This document shows positions 27,655 through 34,412 of a stretch of 46,385 nucleotides of DNA, piece by piece; the stretch's first letter is position 1, and each line of letters begins with the position of its first letter. The stretch is from Cyanobacteriota bacterium (lineage in GTDB: Bacteria > Acidobacteriota > Vicinamibacteria > Vicinamibacterales > UBA2999). The notes beneath the pieces were generated by a model. The model saw nothing but the letters and a program-made list of their open reading frames with translations, searched no databases and had not been told where the DNA came from. The stretch lies in assembly GCA_019752015.1 (NCBI GenBank), contig JAIEMQ010000063.1, positions 1 through 46,385 on the forward strand, given 5' to 3'. The translations under genes and the position numbers were made by a program.

Positions 27655-28007
27655 GACCATTCGAGCGCGCCCTCCCGCCAGGCATACAGGATGCCGAGCA
27701 TCAGGATCACGATGAACATGAGCATCTCGACGAACGCAATCATTCCTTCGCGCACGAACACGACCGCCCACGGGTACATGAAGACCATCTCCATATCGAA
27801 GGCCAGGAACAGCAGCGCCATGGCGTAGTAGCGCGCGTGAAAACGATTCCACGCGTGCACGGCTGGTGGGTCACCGCCGGAGAACGGAATGCGCTGAGGA
27901 CCCGTCGTCTCGGGACGATTCAGTACGTCGCCCACCCGCCGCACGGCCAGCCAGGCACTCAGGCCAGCCACAAAGACGATGAGCGCCGCACCGAGCGCGG
28001 CCAGCAC
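27651..28007 (-). CDS. nuoA: Complex I-like subunit NuoA
   Basis: A 118-residue three-helix protein. RFHARYYAMALLFLAFDME matches the conserved second helix of NuoA with its Asp and Glu pair (FDMEMVF). The loop that normally holds the ECG motif reads RIPFSGGDPPAVHAWNRF, so the Cys near the quinone pocket is absent. GTG 28007 has GAGG 5 nt upstream and begins 2 nt after the YHS gene stop. It is the first of the membrane genes of the operon. Confidence 0.88.
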   Translation of the reverse strand: MLAALGAALIVFVAGLSAWLAVRRVGDVLNRPETTGPQRIPFSGGDPPAVHAWNRFHARYYAMALLFLAFDMEMVFMYPWAVVFVREGMIAFVEMLMFIVILMLGILYAWREGALEWS

Positions 28008-28009
28008 CG

Positions 28010-28168
28010 CTACCTCGCTTTGTCGGCGTAATCCTCAGGGCTCTCGTCGAACTCCTTCTTACAGTCTTTGCTGCAGAAGTGATAACGCTTGCCCTCGTGT
28101 TCGGACGTCCCCACCGCATCGCTTTCTTCGATCACCATGCCACACACTGGATCTTTTGCCTTAGCCAT
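28010..28168 (-). CDS. YHS domain small protein heading the complex-I-like operon
   Basis: A 52-residue protein that is almost only a YHS domain: KDPVCGMVIEESDAVGTSEH, then EGKRYHFCSKDCKKEF and ESPEDYADKA. The Cys of DPVCGM and the FCS.DC pair are the expected metal ligands; such domains bind copper or other soft metals and occur in P-type ATPases and resistance genes. AGGAG lies 6 nt before ATG 28168. The stop is 2 nt before the nuoA GTG, so it is translated from the same message as the nuo-like genes, an association I do not recall from other complex I operons. Confidence 0.85.
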   Translation of the reverse strand: MAKAKDPVCGMVIEESDAVGTSEHEGKRYHFCSKDCKKEFDESPEDYADKAR

Positions 28169-28229
28169 TGTTTACTCCTGTCACCCGCTGGTAACGCATT
28201 GATGAACACGCCTATTCGACTACTCGCCG

Positions 28230-28849
28230 TCAACTTCGCGCCGCCTCCCCGGCGGCTCTCGTATCGCTAAGATGCCGGCAAGAATAATGACACCACCGCC
28301 GGCGATACCGAGCGGCCCGAGCCTTGGCGAACTTTTCCTTATCCTCCTTCGAACAGAAGTAATACGTGCGCCCTTCGTGCGACGCGGCTGGCGCATTTCG
28401 CGCGCTGACCTTTCCCTCGCACACGGTGGCGAGGTCACTGGCAGATGTGGCCATTCTGATCTGCTCTCCAGCCATCATTCCCATCGCGCCCGAGCCACCC
28501 ATCATGTTGCCCATCCCGCCGCCGTGCATCTTCTCCATCATCTTCATCATGTCCATGCACATCCCCATGTGCTCTTTCATGTCGCCGAGCGGCTTCTGCG
28601 CCTGATCCAGCGCAGCGCGCATCTTCGCGGGGTCGTTCGAGGCGTTCGCGTCGTCCATCGTCTTTTGCATCTGCTCCATGGACTTCATCGGCAACTGACA
28701 ATGCTCCCGGCAGCCGTTCATCATGTCGCCCATCGACTGCCGCGCTTCTCCGCGGGCGTGTCTGCCGTTTGCTGTGCCACGGCTGTGACGCCGGACAACA
28801 GCCCAACAACGAGTGCAACTGTCGTGATTCGCTTAATCAAAATGTCCAC
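28230..28849 (-). CDS. Met-rich/YHS secreted protein, frameshifted (module copy B)
   Basis: From GTG 28849 (GGGAG 7 nt upstream) the frame gives a signal peptide (IKRITTVALVVGLLSGVTAVAQQ), then stops near 28725. In another frame from about 28740 the sequence continues SMGDMMNGCREHCQ, a Met-rich stretch (EHMGMCMDMMKMMEKMHGGG) and a YHS domain (VCEGKVSARNAPAASHEG, TYYFCSKEDKEKF). Comparison with the intact paralogue at 12665-12997 shows one missing or extra base near 28740-28745. After the YHS domain the frame is scrambled, and the neighbouring frame reads LGPLGIAGGGVIILAGILAI, a membrane helix that may belong to a fused small-protein gene. Probably a soft-metal-binding exported protein, now broken or misread. 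Confidence 0.6.
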
Positions 28850-28936
28850 TGTTGTTCTCCCTTGTTTATGATCCGTTCACCGTTCTATTGATCGCTGCAT
28901 CTATCGAGCCGCAGAGGGTTTTGGCGCGTTTGTCGG

Positions 28937-29734
28937 TCACGCCCGGCCTCTCGCGTATGTTGCTGTCGACGTTCCGTGTCTGATCCACACGGCAACTGCG
29001 ATGGCCACCGCAAAGATCGTCAGGGCCGTCCAGTGGCCGTTCGTAAGACCGAGCGCAACCGTTGGGACATCGCCCCGAATGAAGAACAGGCCAAAACGCA
29101 GGGTGCTAAACAGGATCAGGTAAAGAAGAAACAACCCACCGTCAGGCACCCGTCCGCGCATTCTCAAGAGCGCTGCGGCGATCGCGAGATCGCCAGCCAT
29201 CTCGTAAAACTGGACGGGATGCCGCGGAACGCCGTCTATAGGCGCATAGCTATTGGGATGGGTGTAGACGACAGCCCACGGCAACGAGGACGCGGTGCCG
29301 TAGTCCATGCCCGCGAGGCCGCAGGCTACGCGGCCGACGGCACCCGCCACTGGGATCGCAGGTGCAAACAGATCCGCACTGCGCGCGAAGGACACTTGCC
29401 GACGCCGCGTATACAGGAAGGCAGCACCGGTCGCACCAACGAGTCCTCCGAAAAAGGCCAAGCCGCCTTCCCAGACGGCGAGAACCCGCCACGGATCACG
29501 CATAAACGTGCCGGGATCGTTCTGCACGATGAAATACAGGCGCGCCCCGATGAATGAACCGATGAGCGTCCACACCAGAAGGGATTCGACGTGCGCGGGA
29601 TCGATATGAGAACGCGGTGTTCCGCGGCGAATGACCGACGCCGCGGTCAGAAACGCCGCAACCCAGCCCAAGCCGTACCAATTGATCGGGATCCGCCCGA
29701 CGTAGGCGATGGGACCCCAAGAGATCTCAATCAT
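28937..29734 (-). CDS. Prolipoprotein diacylglyceryl transferase (Lgt)-like protein, divergent active site
   Basis: A 265-residue multi-pass membrane protein with the overall Lgt layout: INWYGLGWVAAFL, GARLYFIV, VWEGGLAFFGGLVGA, GRVACGLAGMDYGT, VPRHPVQFYEMAGDL and FSTLRFGLFFIRGD. True Lgt transfers diacylglycerol to the Cys of prolipoproteins. Here the His of GG.SFHGG is Phe, and the Asn of the GR.GNF.N.E motif is replaced (GRVACGLAGMD), while the Arg of that motif is kept. It may be a paralogue with another acceptor or a weakened enzyme. ATG 29734 with AGGG 8 nt upstream is chosen over GTG 29740. Confidence 0.75.
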   Translation of the reverse strand: MIEISWGPIAYVGRIPINWYGLGWVAAFLTAASVIRRGTPRSHIDPAHVESLLVWTLIGSFIGARLYFIVQNDPGTFMRDPWRVLAVWEGGLAFFGGLVGATGAAFLYTRRRQVSFARSADLFAPAIPVAGAVGRVACGLAGMDYGTASSLPWAVVYTHPNSYAPIDGVPRHPVQFYEMAGDLAIAAALLRMRGRVPDGGLFLLYLILFSTLRFGLFFIRGDVPTVALGLTNGHWTALTIFAVAIAVAVWIRHGTSTATYARGRA

Positions 29735-29818
29735 CCGCACGACCCTGTCCTGTTGACGTTGACCCGCAGCCAGTTCGTAGCTGAAACAGCTAGAACCTGG
29801 TGACGGGAGTCATCTAGT

Positions 29819-29849
29819 AGGTGGAGCCCTCAGAAACGAGGCACCACCT
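29819..29849. terminator. Hairpin between Lgt-like and Cys-rich genes
   Basis: AGGTGG-A-GCC at 29819-29828 pairs with GGC-A-CCACCT at 29840-29849, giving nine pairs with one A-A mismatch and an 11-nt loop. No clear T-run follows on the minus strand, so it may be a weak terminator or a processing hairpin after the Cys-rich gene. Confidence 0.35.
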
Positions 29850-29890
29850 GTCGCCTGCAATGAGCAAGCTGATGAAAGGAAAAGCGAAGA

Positions 29891-30274
29891 CTAAACGAGA
29901 AGGCTGGCGAGGAAGAGATACGTCGGGGTGCGACGGGGCCGTAACGCTGCGTGTGCGACCTGGGTTAAATCGTGCTGGATTAAAGAGGACGGTATGGCGG
30001 GCAGCAGCGCGAACGGTACGAGGAGAGGATCCGGCGCGGCGAGGGAGACTCCCTTAGATGCGATCAGCCCCTGCGATACACGCGAACTTTTATGGGAGCA
30101 GCAATCCTCGCCCCCCGCCATTGCGCCGCAATCGTGGCCCATCGCCACGCAGCATGCCTTCTGCGCATCAGTCATTTCCGCGCCAGTGACGCAATTCGCA
30201 GACAGGGCGACCGCGAACGCTACAGCGAGCGTCCATGCGATCGACCGAGTCCAGCGAATCATCCACCTACGCAT
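29891..30274 (-). CDS. Cys-rich small secreted protein, paralogue 2 of 3
   Basis: A 127-residue paralogue of the 13208-13594 protein. It has a signal or anchor segment (SIAWTLAVAFAVALSANC), the Cys core ACCVAMGHDCGAMAGGEDCC, and the C-terminal PTYLFLASLLV. ATG 30274 lies directly after the same type of promoter as its paralogues. The 3' flank (about 29855-29890) also resembles the 3' flank of paralogue 1 (GCAAGCTGA then AAAGAAAAG-like sequence), which supports a duplication that included non-coding DNA. Function unknown; the metal-resistance context suggests a soft-metal or thiol role. Confidence 0.7.
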   Translation of the reverse strand: MRRWMIRWTRSIAWTLAVAFAVALSANCVTGAEMTDAQKACCVAMGHDCGAMAGGEDCCSHKSSRVSQGLIASKGVSLAAPDPLLVPFALLPAIPSSLIQHDLTQVAHAALRPRRTPTYLFLASLLV

Positions 30275-30283
30275 CGAATTCTC

Positions 30284-30312
30284 ATTGTTGCGCGCAGCGT
30301 AATGCATGTCAA
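30284..30312 (-). promoter_or_regulatory. Putative sigma-70 promoter of Cys-rich paralogue 2
   Basis: On the minus strand TTGACA (30312-30307) and AACAAT (30289-30284) are separated by 17 nt. It is preceded by CTGT, as in paralogue 3, and followed by GAGAATTCG and the ATG at 30274. The predicted transcript leader is only a few bases. Confidence 0.5.
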
Positions 30313-30343
30313 ACAGTTCGCGACAACAGTTCAGTCGGTTGCA

Positions 30344-30832
30344 TCATGCGATGTGTGGCGGGCTCGGCGATCCGGTCCGTCGCGCCTCGAGGGCCTTCAC
30401 CTTCTCGAGGCGGCGCACATGGCGCGGTTGATTCGAGAAGCGTGCGGCCAGGAAAGATTGAACCAGCTCATGGGCCACGGCCGCGCCGATGATGCGCGCG
30501 CCGAGCACCAGAACGTTCATGTCGTCGTGCTCGACGCCTTGGCGAGCCGAATACGTGTCGTGGCAGATGGCGGCCCGAACGCCAGGCAGCTTGTTCGCCG
30601 CGATCGAAGCCCCGACGCCGCTGCCGCAGATCAACACGCCGCGCTGAGCACGTCCGTCGGCCACCTCTAGACCTACAGACTCCGCCACATCGGGATAATC
30701 CGAAGGCTCGTCCGAGTGAGCGCCGGCGTCGACAGCGTCGAGGCCTTGCGCGAGGAGATCTCGTAGCACTTCCTGTTTGAGCGCGAACCCCGCATGATCG
30801 GCGCCAATGATGATCCGCATGATGATCCGCAT
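30344..30832 (-). CDS. rpiB: Ribose-5-phosphate isomerase B (RpiB/LacAB family)
   Basis: A protein of about 161 residues, close to the usual RpiB length. Motifs are [51 protein letters not shown] with the catalytic Cys, [19 protein letters not shown] and LGARIIG. It interconverts ribose-5-phosphate and ribulose-5-phosphate in the pentose phosphate pathway. The start region contains a tandem copy of ATGCGGATCATC, giving two candidate ATGs (30832 and 30820) that encode MRII twice; neither has a strong ribosome-binding site. A broken 6-phosphogluconate dehydrogenase gene lies about 3 kb upstream, so both may be remains of one pentose-phosphate cassette. Confidence 0.88.
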   Translation of the reverse strand: MRIIMRIIIGADHAGFALKQEVLRDLLAQGLDAVDAGAHSDEPSDYPDVAESVGLEVADGRAQRGVLICGSGVGASIAANKLPGVRAAICHDTYSARQGVEHDDMNVLVLGARIIGAAVAHELVQSFLAARFSNQPRHVRRLEKVKALEARRTGSPSPPHIA

Positions 30833-30868
30833 CGACTTGTTCACTCGCCGGCTTCGACAACGACCACG

Positions 30869-31243
30869 TCAATCCAGATCTTCAGCCAGGAAGGCAGTGT
30901 TGATCGCGAAGGCGGCGCCCGCCCCTTCTGCTGCCGCGATAATTGTAAGCTGCGCCGCACGCGAGGCGTCTCCGGCCACGTACAGGCCAGGAATATTCGT
31001 GGCTTCATATTTCCCGGTCCGGATGGCACCCTTGCGGGTGAAGTGACACCCAAGCTTGGCTGGTAGATTGGAGTGCTGTCGTTGACCGGTGGTGAAGAAC
31101 AGAGCCCGGCGCGGAAGGGCGGCGCCGGTTTTGAACACGACCCGTTCGAGTATGCCGTTCGATCCATCAAGACGGGCGATCGGTTCCTCTCGCAGGGGAA
31201 TGCCGTGCCTGGCGAGCCGTTTCAGGTTGTCGCGCGAACAACC
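30869..31243 (-). pseudogene. Thioredoxin-reductase-like flavoprotein, C-terminal remnant
   Basis: About 124 codons without a start: DNLKRLARHGIPLREEPIAR, then GAALPRRALFFTTGQRQHS, LGCHFTRKGAIRTGKYEATN and the conserved FAD-binding IPGLYVAGDASRAAQLTI plus AAAEGAGAAFAINTAFLAED. This is the C-terminal third of a TrxB-like pyridine nucleotide oxidoreductase. The N-terminal FAD motif and the redox Cys pair are missing, and an in-frame TAA stands just upstream at about 31252. Truncated and probably not functional. Confidence 0.75.
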
Positions 31244-31339
31244 TTAGGCGTTCTCAATCCGCTGCCTCGCTTTTCCGGTCATCTGTGCAACGTAGGGTGG
31301 GAAGGCTCGGTGCTCGTCGGACGAGATTTCGTACGCACT

Positions 31340-31474
31340 TCAGGATCTGTTCGAGCCGTCACCGGGTTTCTCAGCGCTCTTTGGGCTTCCGTACTTTCGC
31401 ATGTGAGAAGCCACGGGGAGCACGACGCAGCAAGCAACCATCAGTCCCACAAGCAGCGCAAGTGAAAGGTTCAT
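31340..31474 (-). CDS. Small single-helix membrane protein with Cys-Cys-Pro helix
   Basis: A 44-residue frame: helix LSLALLVGLMVACCVVLPV, then a basic tail (ASHMRKYGSPKSAEKPG). GGAGG lies 7 nt before ATG 31474. The CC...P pattern near the end of the helix and the polar tail match the proteins at 13684-13806 and 32346-32513, so it is likely a third, more distant family member. Function unknown. Confidence 0.55.
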   Translation of the reverse strand: MNLSLALLVGLMVACCVVLPVASHMRKYGSPKSAEKPGDGSNRS

Positions 31475-32244
31475 AGGCAAGCCTCCATTCGGTTGCTACC
31501 CGATGAAACGACCGCCACCACCGTAAGTGATCGCGGCCGGGTTGGGCGGCAGTGCCTATCCTTTCGGCGGCGGATCCTCACGGATGCCGCGCGCGACCGC
31601 CCGTGAAGACGAAGCGTCCCCCAACGCGTCACACTCCCGATGTCCTCCATGCGCCACCAGGCGCCATTCCGACGGGACGCCGTACGTTCTTCTTCACCAC
31701 GGTATCCGGCAATCTGCCCTACCGAACCGACCTCGATCTGCCCCACCGATCCGCGCCGGATCGCCTTTCCAGACACACCGTCCGTGATCCGAACCCTGGT
31801 GAGCCCTGGCACCGCCCACCCGACATCGCGAGCATCGCCGGTCGGGTCGCGCTTACGGATACGTCTCCGCACGCTGAGCGTGGCCAGCCCGACCTCGCTT
31901 TGCGCGTAGCCTTGCACCCACAATGGAAACCACCGCTTGGACTGCGCCAACAACCGCTGGATGGTACGCGGATGCACCGCGTCAAAGGTCGAGATGAAGA
32001 AGCGGACGTTGGAGAGAGGCCCCCTCGCGTCGTTGGCGAACTGTTCCCACCGGATGTATAGGTTGGGGAATGTATCAACCACAGTCGGCCGATAGCGGCT
32101 CAGAAATGTCGCCGTCGTCGCGGGGTCGGTGTCGAAGAGAGCCAGATGGGCACAGCCGACCGCCAGAAGGGCGTGCCAGCCCGACAGCACCCGCGCGTGG
32201 ACTGCTGTCGGACACGTGGCGAACACATCGCGACGAGTCAACAT
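31471..32244 (-). pseudogene. AMP-dependent synthetase/ligase fragment
   Basis: Residues 1-216 of this frame resemble the central part of an ANL-superfamily adenylating enzyme: LFDTDPATTATFLSRYRPTV, TFPNLYIRWEQFA, FISTFDAVHPRTIQRLL, GYAQSEVG in place of the usual YG.TE motif, GWAVPGLTRVRI and WWRMEDIGSVTRWG. The N-terminal third (with the P-loop-like TSGTTG) and the C-terminal domain with the catalytic Lys are absent. From about 31596 to 31471 the frame no longer matches. It is a remnant, flanked on both sides by small membrane protein genes. Confidence 0.7.
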
Positions 32245-32345
32245 GACCCAGTGGGCGATCAGCTGGACGCAGGCCTGACCGGCAAGGCTGCGGCCAGCGC
32301 TGAGCGCCGGTCACGAGGCCACGCGTCTTTGGGTTTGATGCACAA

Positions 32346-32513
32346 TCATTTCGCTCCCGTGGTTTTGTCGCGCGAACCGGAAGACTCGCTCCCGTCGTCC
32401 TTTCGATGCGTGTCGATTGAGCGCTTGTGGTCACGACCCATGAACAACATCGGCACGCAGCAGACGACCAGGAACGCTATCAACGCTATCCAGAGCCAGG
32501 AATTACCGGCCAT
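32346..32513 (-). CDS. Small single-helix membrane protein (module copy B)
   Basis: A 55-residue protein: MAGNS, then helix WLWIALIAFLVVCCVPMLFM and a basic tail (GRDHKRSIDTHRKDDGSESS). It is a close paralogue of the 40-residue protein at 13684-13806 (MDGIPWLWIALAAFLVFCC...). GAGG lies about 6 nt before ATG 32513. Like its paralogue it follows an ICMT-like methyltransferase gene, but here that gene is only a 5' remnant. Confidence 0.75.
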   Translation of the reverse strand: MAGNSWLWIALIAFLVVCCVPMLFMGRDHKRSIDTHRKDDGSESSGSRDKTTGAK

Positions 32514-32578
32514 GTTTTCCTCTTTTCTCGATGTGGAGGTTGTGACTCACATACTTGGAGTCGAGGCGAGCCGAAAGA

Positions 32579-32686
32579 ATCAGCGCGTGTCCATTCCTTC
32601 CAGCTCGTCGGCACAAGGGGTCGGTAGAACAACCACGAGACGATCACGATCGACAGGGCGGCGGCTCCCCACATTGTGCTGTTCAT
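32579..32686 (-). pseudogene. ICMT-like methyltransferase, 5' remnant
   Basis: The first 36 codons (MNSTMWGAAALSIVIVSWLF then YRPLVPTSWKEWTRAD) match the N-terminus of the intact ICMT-like protein at 13824-14513 (MNPETFWAAAAISIAIVSWF...VPKSWKEWARAG). After EWTRAD the sequence runs straight into the region upstream of the small membrane protein, so about 190 codons have been deleted. Its ATG overlaps the HAD stop (TGATG). Confidence 0.8.
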
Positions 32687-33426
32687 CAAAGCTCCTCGGC
32701 GTCGAGCGATGCGGACGATCCAGGCCGCGCACGACTTCCAGGCAGTGGCTCTTCGAGGGTCGGTACGACATGGTCCGCACCGGCCGCCCGGAGCTCGTCG
32801 AGCGTGTACTTGCCCGTGGCCACACCGACGGCGATCGCGCCGGCGGCATGCGCGGCCTCCATGTCGCGCGGGGTATCGCCGACGACCAGTACGCGAGCGG
32901 GATCCATCGCATGGCCGTGGAGTCTGCCGCAGCGAGCGATCGCCACGCGCGTGAGCTCGCCGCGGTCGCTCGAGTCGGATCCGTAGCCACCGAATGCGAA
33001 GAACCGGTTGAGACCCGCGCGGGCGAGCTTGATATGCGCGGCGGCCTCTAACGCGCCCGACACCAGGCCAAGCATGATGCCGGCGTCGACCAGGCGCGGG
33101 AGCAGCGCCGTCACTCCGGGCATCACTCGGTAGCCTGGCGACTGCTCCACCTCCGGTACCAATCGATCGAGGTAGGCGCATAGCAGGCGTGCCATGTCCT
33201 GATCGGTTGGCTCCCGGCCGAGCACACGGACGAACGTGAGACGACCCACCTCGGGGTCCGTCATCCCGGCTTCAGTGAATTGCCCGATGTCGGCGGGGAT
33301 ACCGTGCAGCCGGTCGAACGCGTGCCGCCACGCCCTCGTACCAGCGCCGCCGGTTGAGATCAGGCATGAGTCGATGTCGAACAGGATGGCCGCCGGCCTC
33401 TGTCCGCCGTCCTCAGGACGCGTCAT
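32686..33426 (-). CDS. HAD family hydrolase (phosphoglycolate phosphatase-like)
   Basis: A 246-residue HAD phosphatase. Motif I is AILFDIDSCLISTGGAG with both Asp residues, motif II is GLVSGALEAAAH, a Lys follows in AHIKLARAGLNRFF, and motif IV is VLVVGDTPRDMEAAHAAG. The helical cap between motif I and II fits the Gph/PGMB-like class. In the middle of a decayed region it has no frame disruption. Substrate unknown; phosphoglycolate or a sugar phosphate is plausible given neighbouring pentose-phosphate genes. Confidence 0.85.
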   Translation of the reverse strand: MTRPEDGGQRPAAILFDIDSCLISTGGAGTRAWRHAFDRLHGIPADIGQFTEAGMTDPEVGRLTFVRVLGREPTDQDMARLLCAYLDRLVPEVEQSPGYRVMPGVTALLPRLVDAGIMLGLVSGALEAAAHIKLARAGLNRFFAFGGYGSDSSDRGELTRVAIARCGRLHGHAMDPARVLVVGDTPRDMEAAHAAGAIAVGVATGKYTLDELRAAGADHVVPTLEEPLPGSRARPGSSASLDAEEL

Positions 33427-33463
33427 TGGTCGCGTCTCGCCGCACGAATCCTCTGCATGATCG

Positions 33464-34154
33464 TCATCGCCGCGCCCCGCCGGTCGACGTCCGCTCGATT
33501 AGCGTCTCCCAGTCCGTATGCACGAAGCCGTCCTCGGGTCGATCGGCACGCTGGTAGGTATGGGCACCGGCAGGCATCCGGCTCGCTCGCAGCCGCTCGG
33601 TCCTCATGCTCGAGAGGATCCGCGCATCGACGGCGGCGGCGATTGTCGGAACCGCGCTACCGAGCTCCAGGGCGATCTGCACGGTCCACGAGCCGTGCCT
33701 TTCTGCCCGGCTTGATCGAGAATCAGATCGACGAGGGGGCGACCGGTATCCGGATCGCGGGCGGCCAGCACGCGGGCGGTGATCTCGATCAGGTACGACT
33801 CTCGCGCCGCACGGTGTCTCTGAAGAATGAAGTACCACCGTCGATGACGATGTCATCCGGCGACAGCAGTGGAATCAGCCTCTCGAGCATCTCGTCTACC
33901 GGAGCGCCGGCCTTGACCATCAGCAGCACGCGGCGGGGCGGTGTCAGGCTGCGGGTGAAATCCTCGAGCGATGTCGGGTTGACCCAGTTCCGATCGACTC
34001 CGTTCTGCTGGATGAAGCGGTCCACCTTCCCTGCAGACCGCGTCCAGAGTGCGACCCGGTATCCGTGATCGGCGATGTTCAGCGCGAGGTTCTCGCCCAT
34101 CAGGCCGAGGCCGATCAGGCCGATATCTGCTGGCAGTGGAACCGCGGATGTCAT
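33464..34154 (-). pseudogene. gnd: 6-phosphogluconate dehydrogenase with internal deletion and frameshifts
   Basis: From ATG 34154 the N-terminus is intact (IGLIGLGLMGENLALNIADH, then RVLLMVKAGAPVDEMLERLI and VIDGGTSFFRDT). Near 33797 the sequence jumps, in another frame, to SYLIEITARVLAARDPDTGR and LVDLILDQAGQKGT, which lie over 100 residues further on in normal Gnd. A second frame change leads to GSWTVQIALELGSAVPTIAA and ARILSSMRTERLRAS. The substrate-binding core is gone, so the enzyme cannot be functional. The start codon overlaps the stop of the epimerase remnant by 4 nt. Confidence 0.8.
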
Positions 34155-34357
34155 AGCGCGCCAGCTTTTCGCGCGTCAGCCTGGAGCTCGAGCCCGTTCT
34201 CGCGGTAGAAGCCAGGCGGGTCGGCCTTCAGCGCCGCCACCATTTTCGGAAGCGTCTCTCGTAGCGATCGCTTGGGCTGCCAGCCTAACAACTGGCGGGC
34301 GCGGGTGATGTCGAGTGCGTAACCCGTGACCAGGACGAGCCCGCGTTCGCGTGTCAT
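34151..34357 (-). pseudogene. NAD-dependent epimerase/dehydratase remnant (ends joined, middle deleted)
   Basis: ATG 34357 (GGAGG 7 nt upstream) gives MTRERGLVLVTG, the first strand of a Rossmann fold, and then directly YALDITRARQLLGWQPKRSL followed by RETLPKMVAALKADPPGFY. That is the C-terminal end of an extended SDR (sugar-nucleotide epimerase type). About 250 codons are missing, but start, stop and frame are kept, giving a 68-residue frame. Not an active enzyme. Confidence 0.7.
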
Positions 34358-34412
34358 GACCATACCTCCCGATTCGCCATCCTGCATAGGGCGCTTGCGC
34401 TGTGTTCGCAGG

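Noticed and set aside
19515-28007. Ordinary NADH dehydrogenase operon
   Set aside because: NuoC, E, F, G and I are missing and the B/D-like fusion lacks Fe-S ligands.
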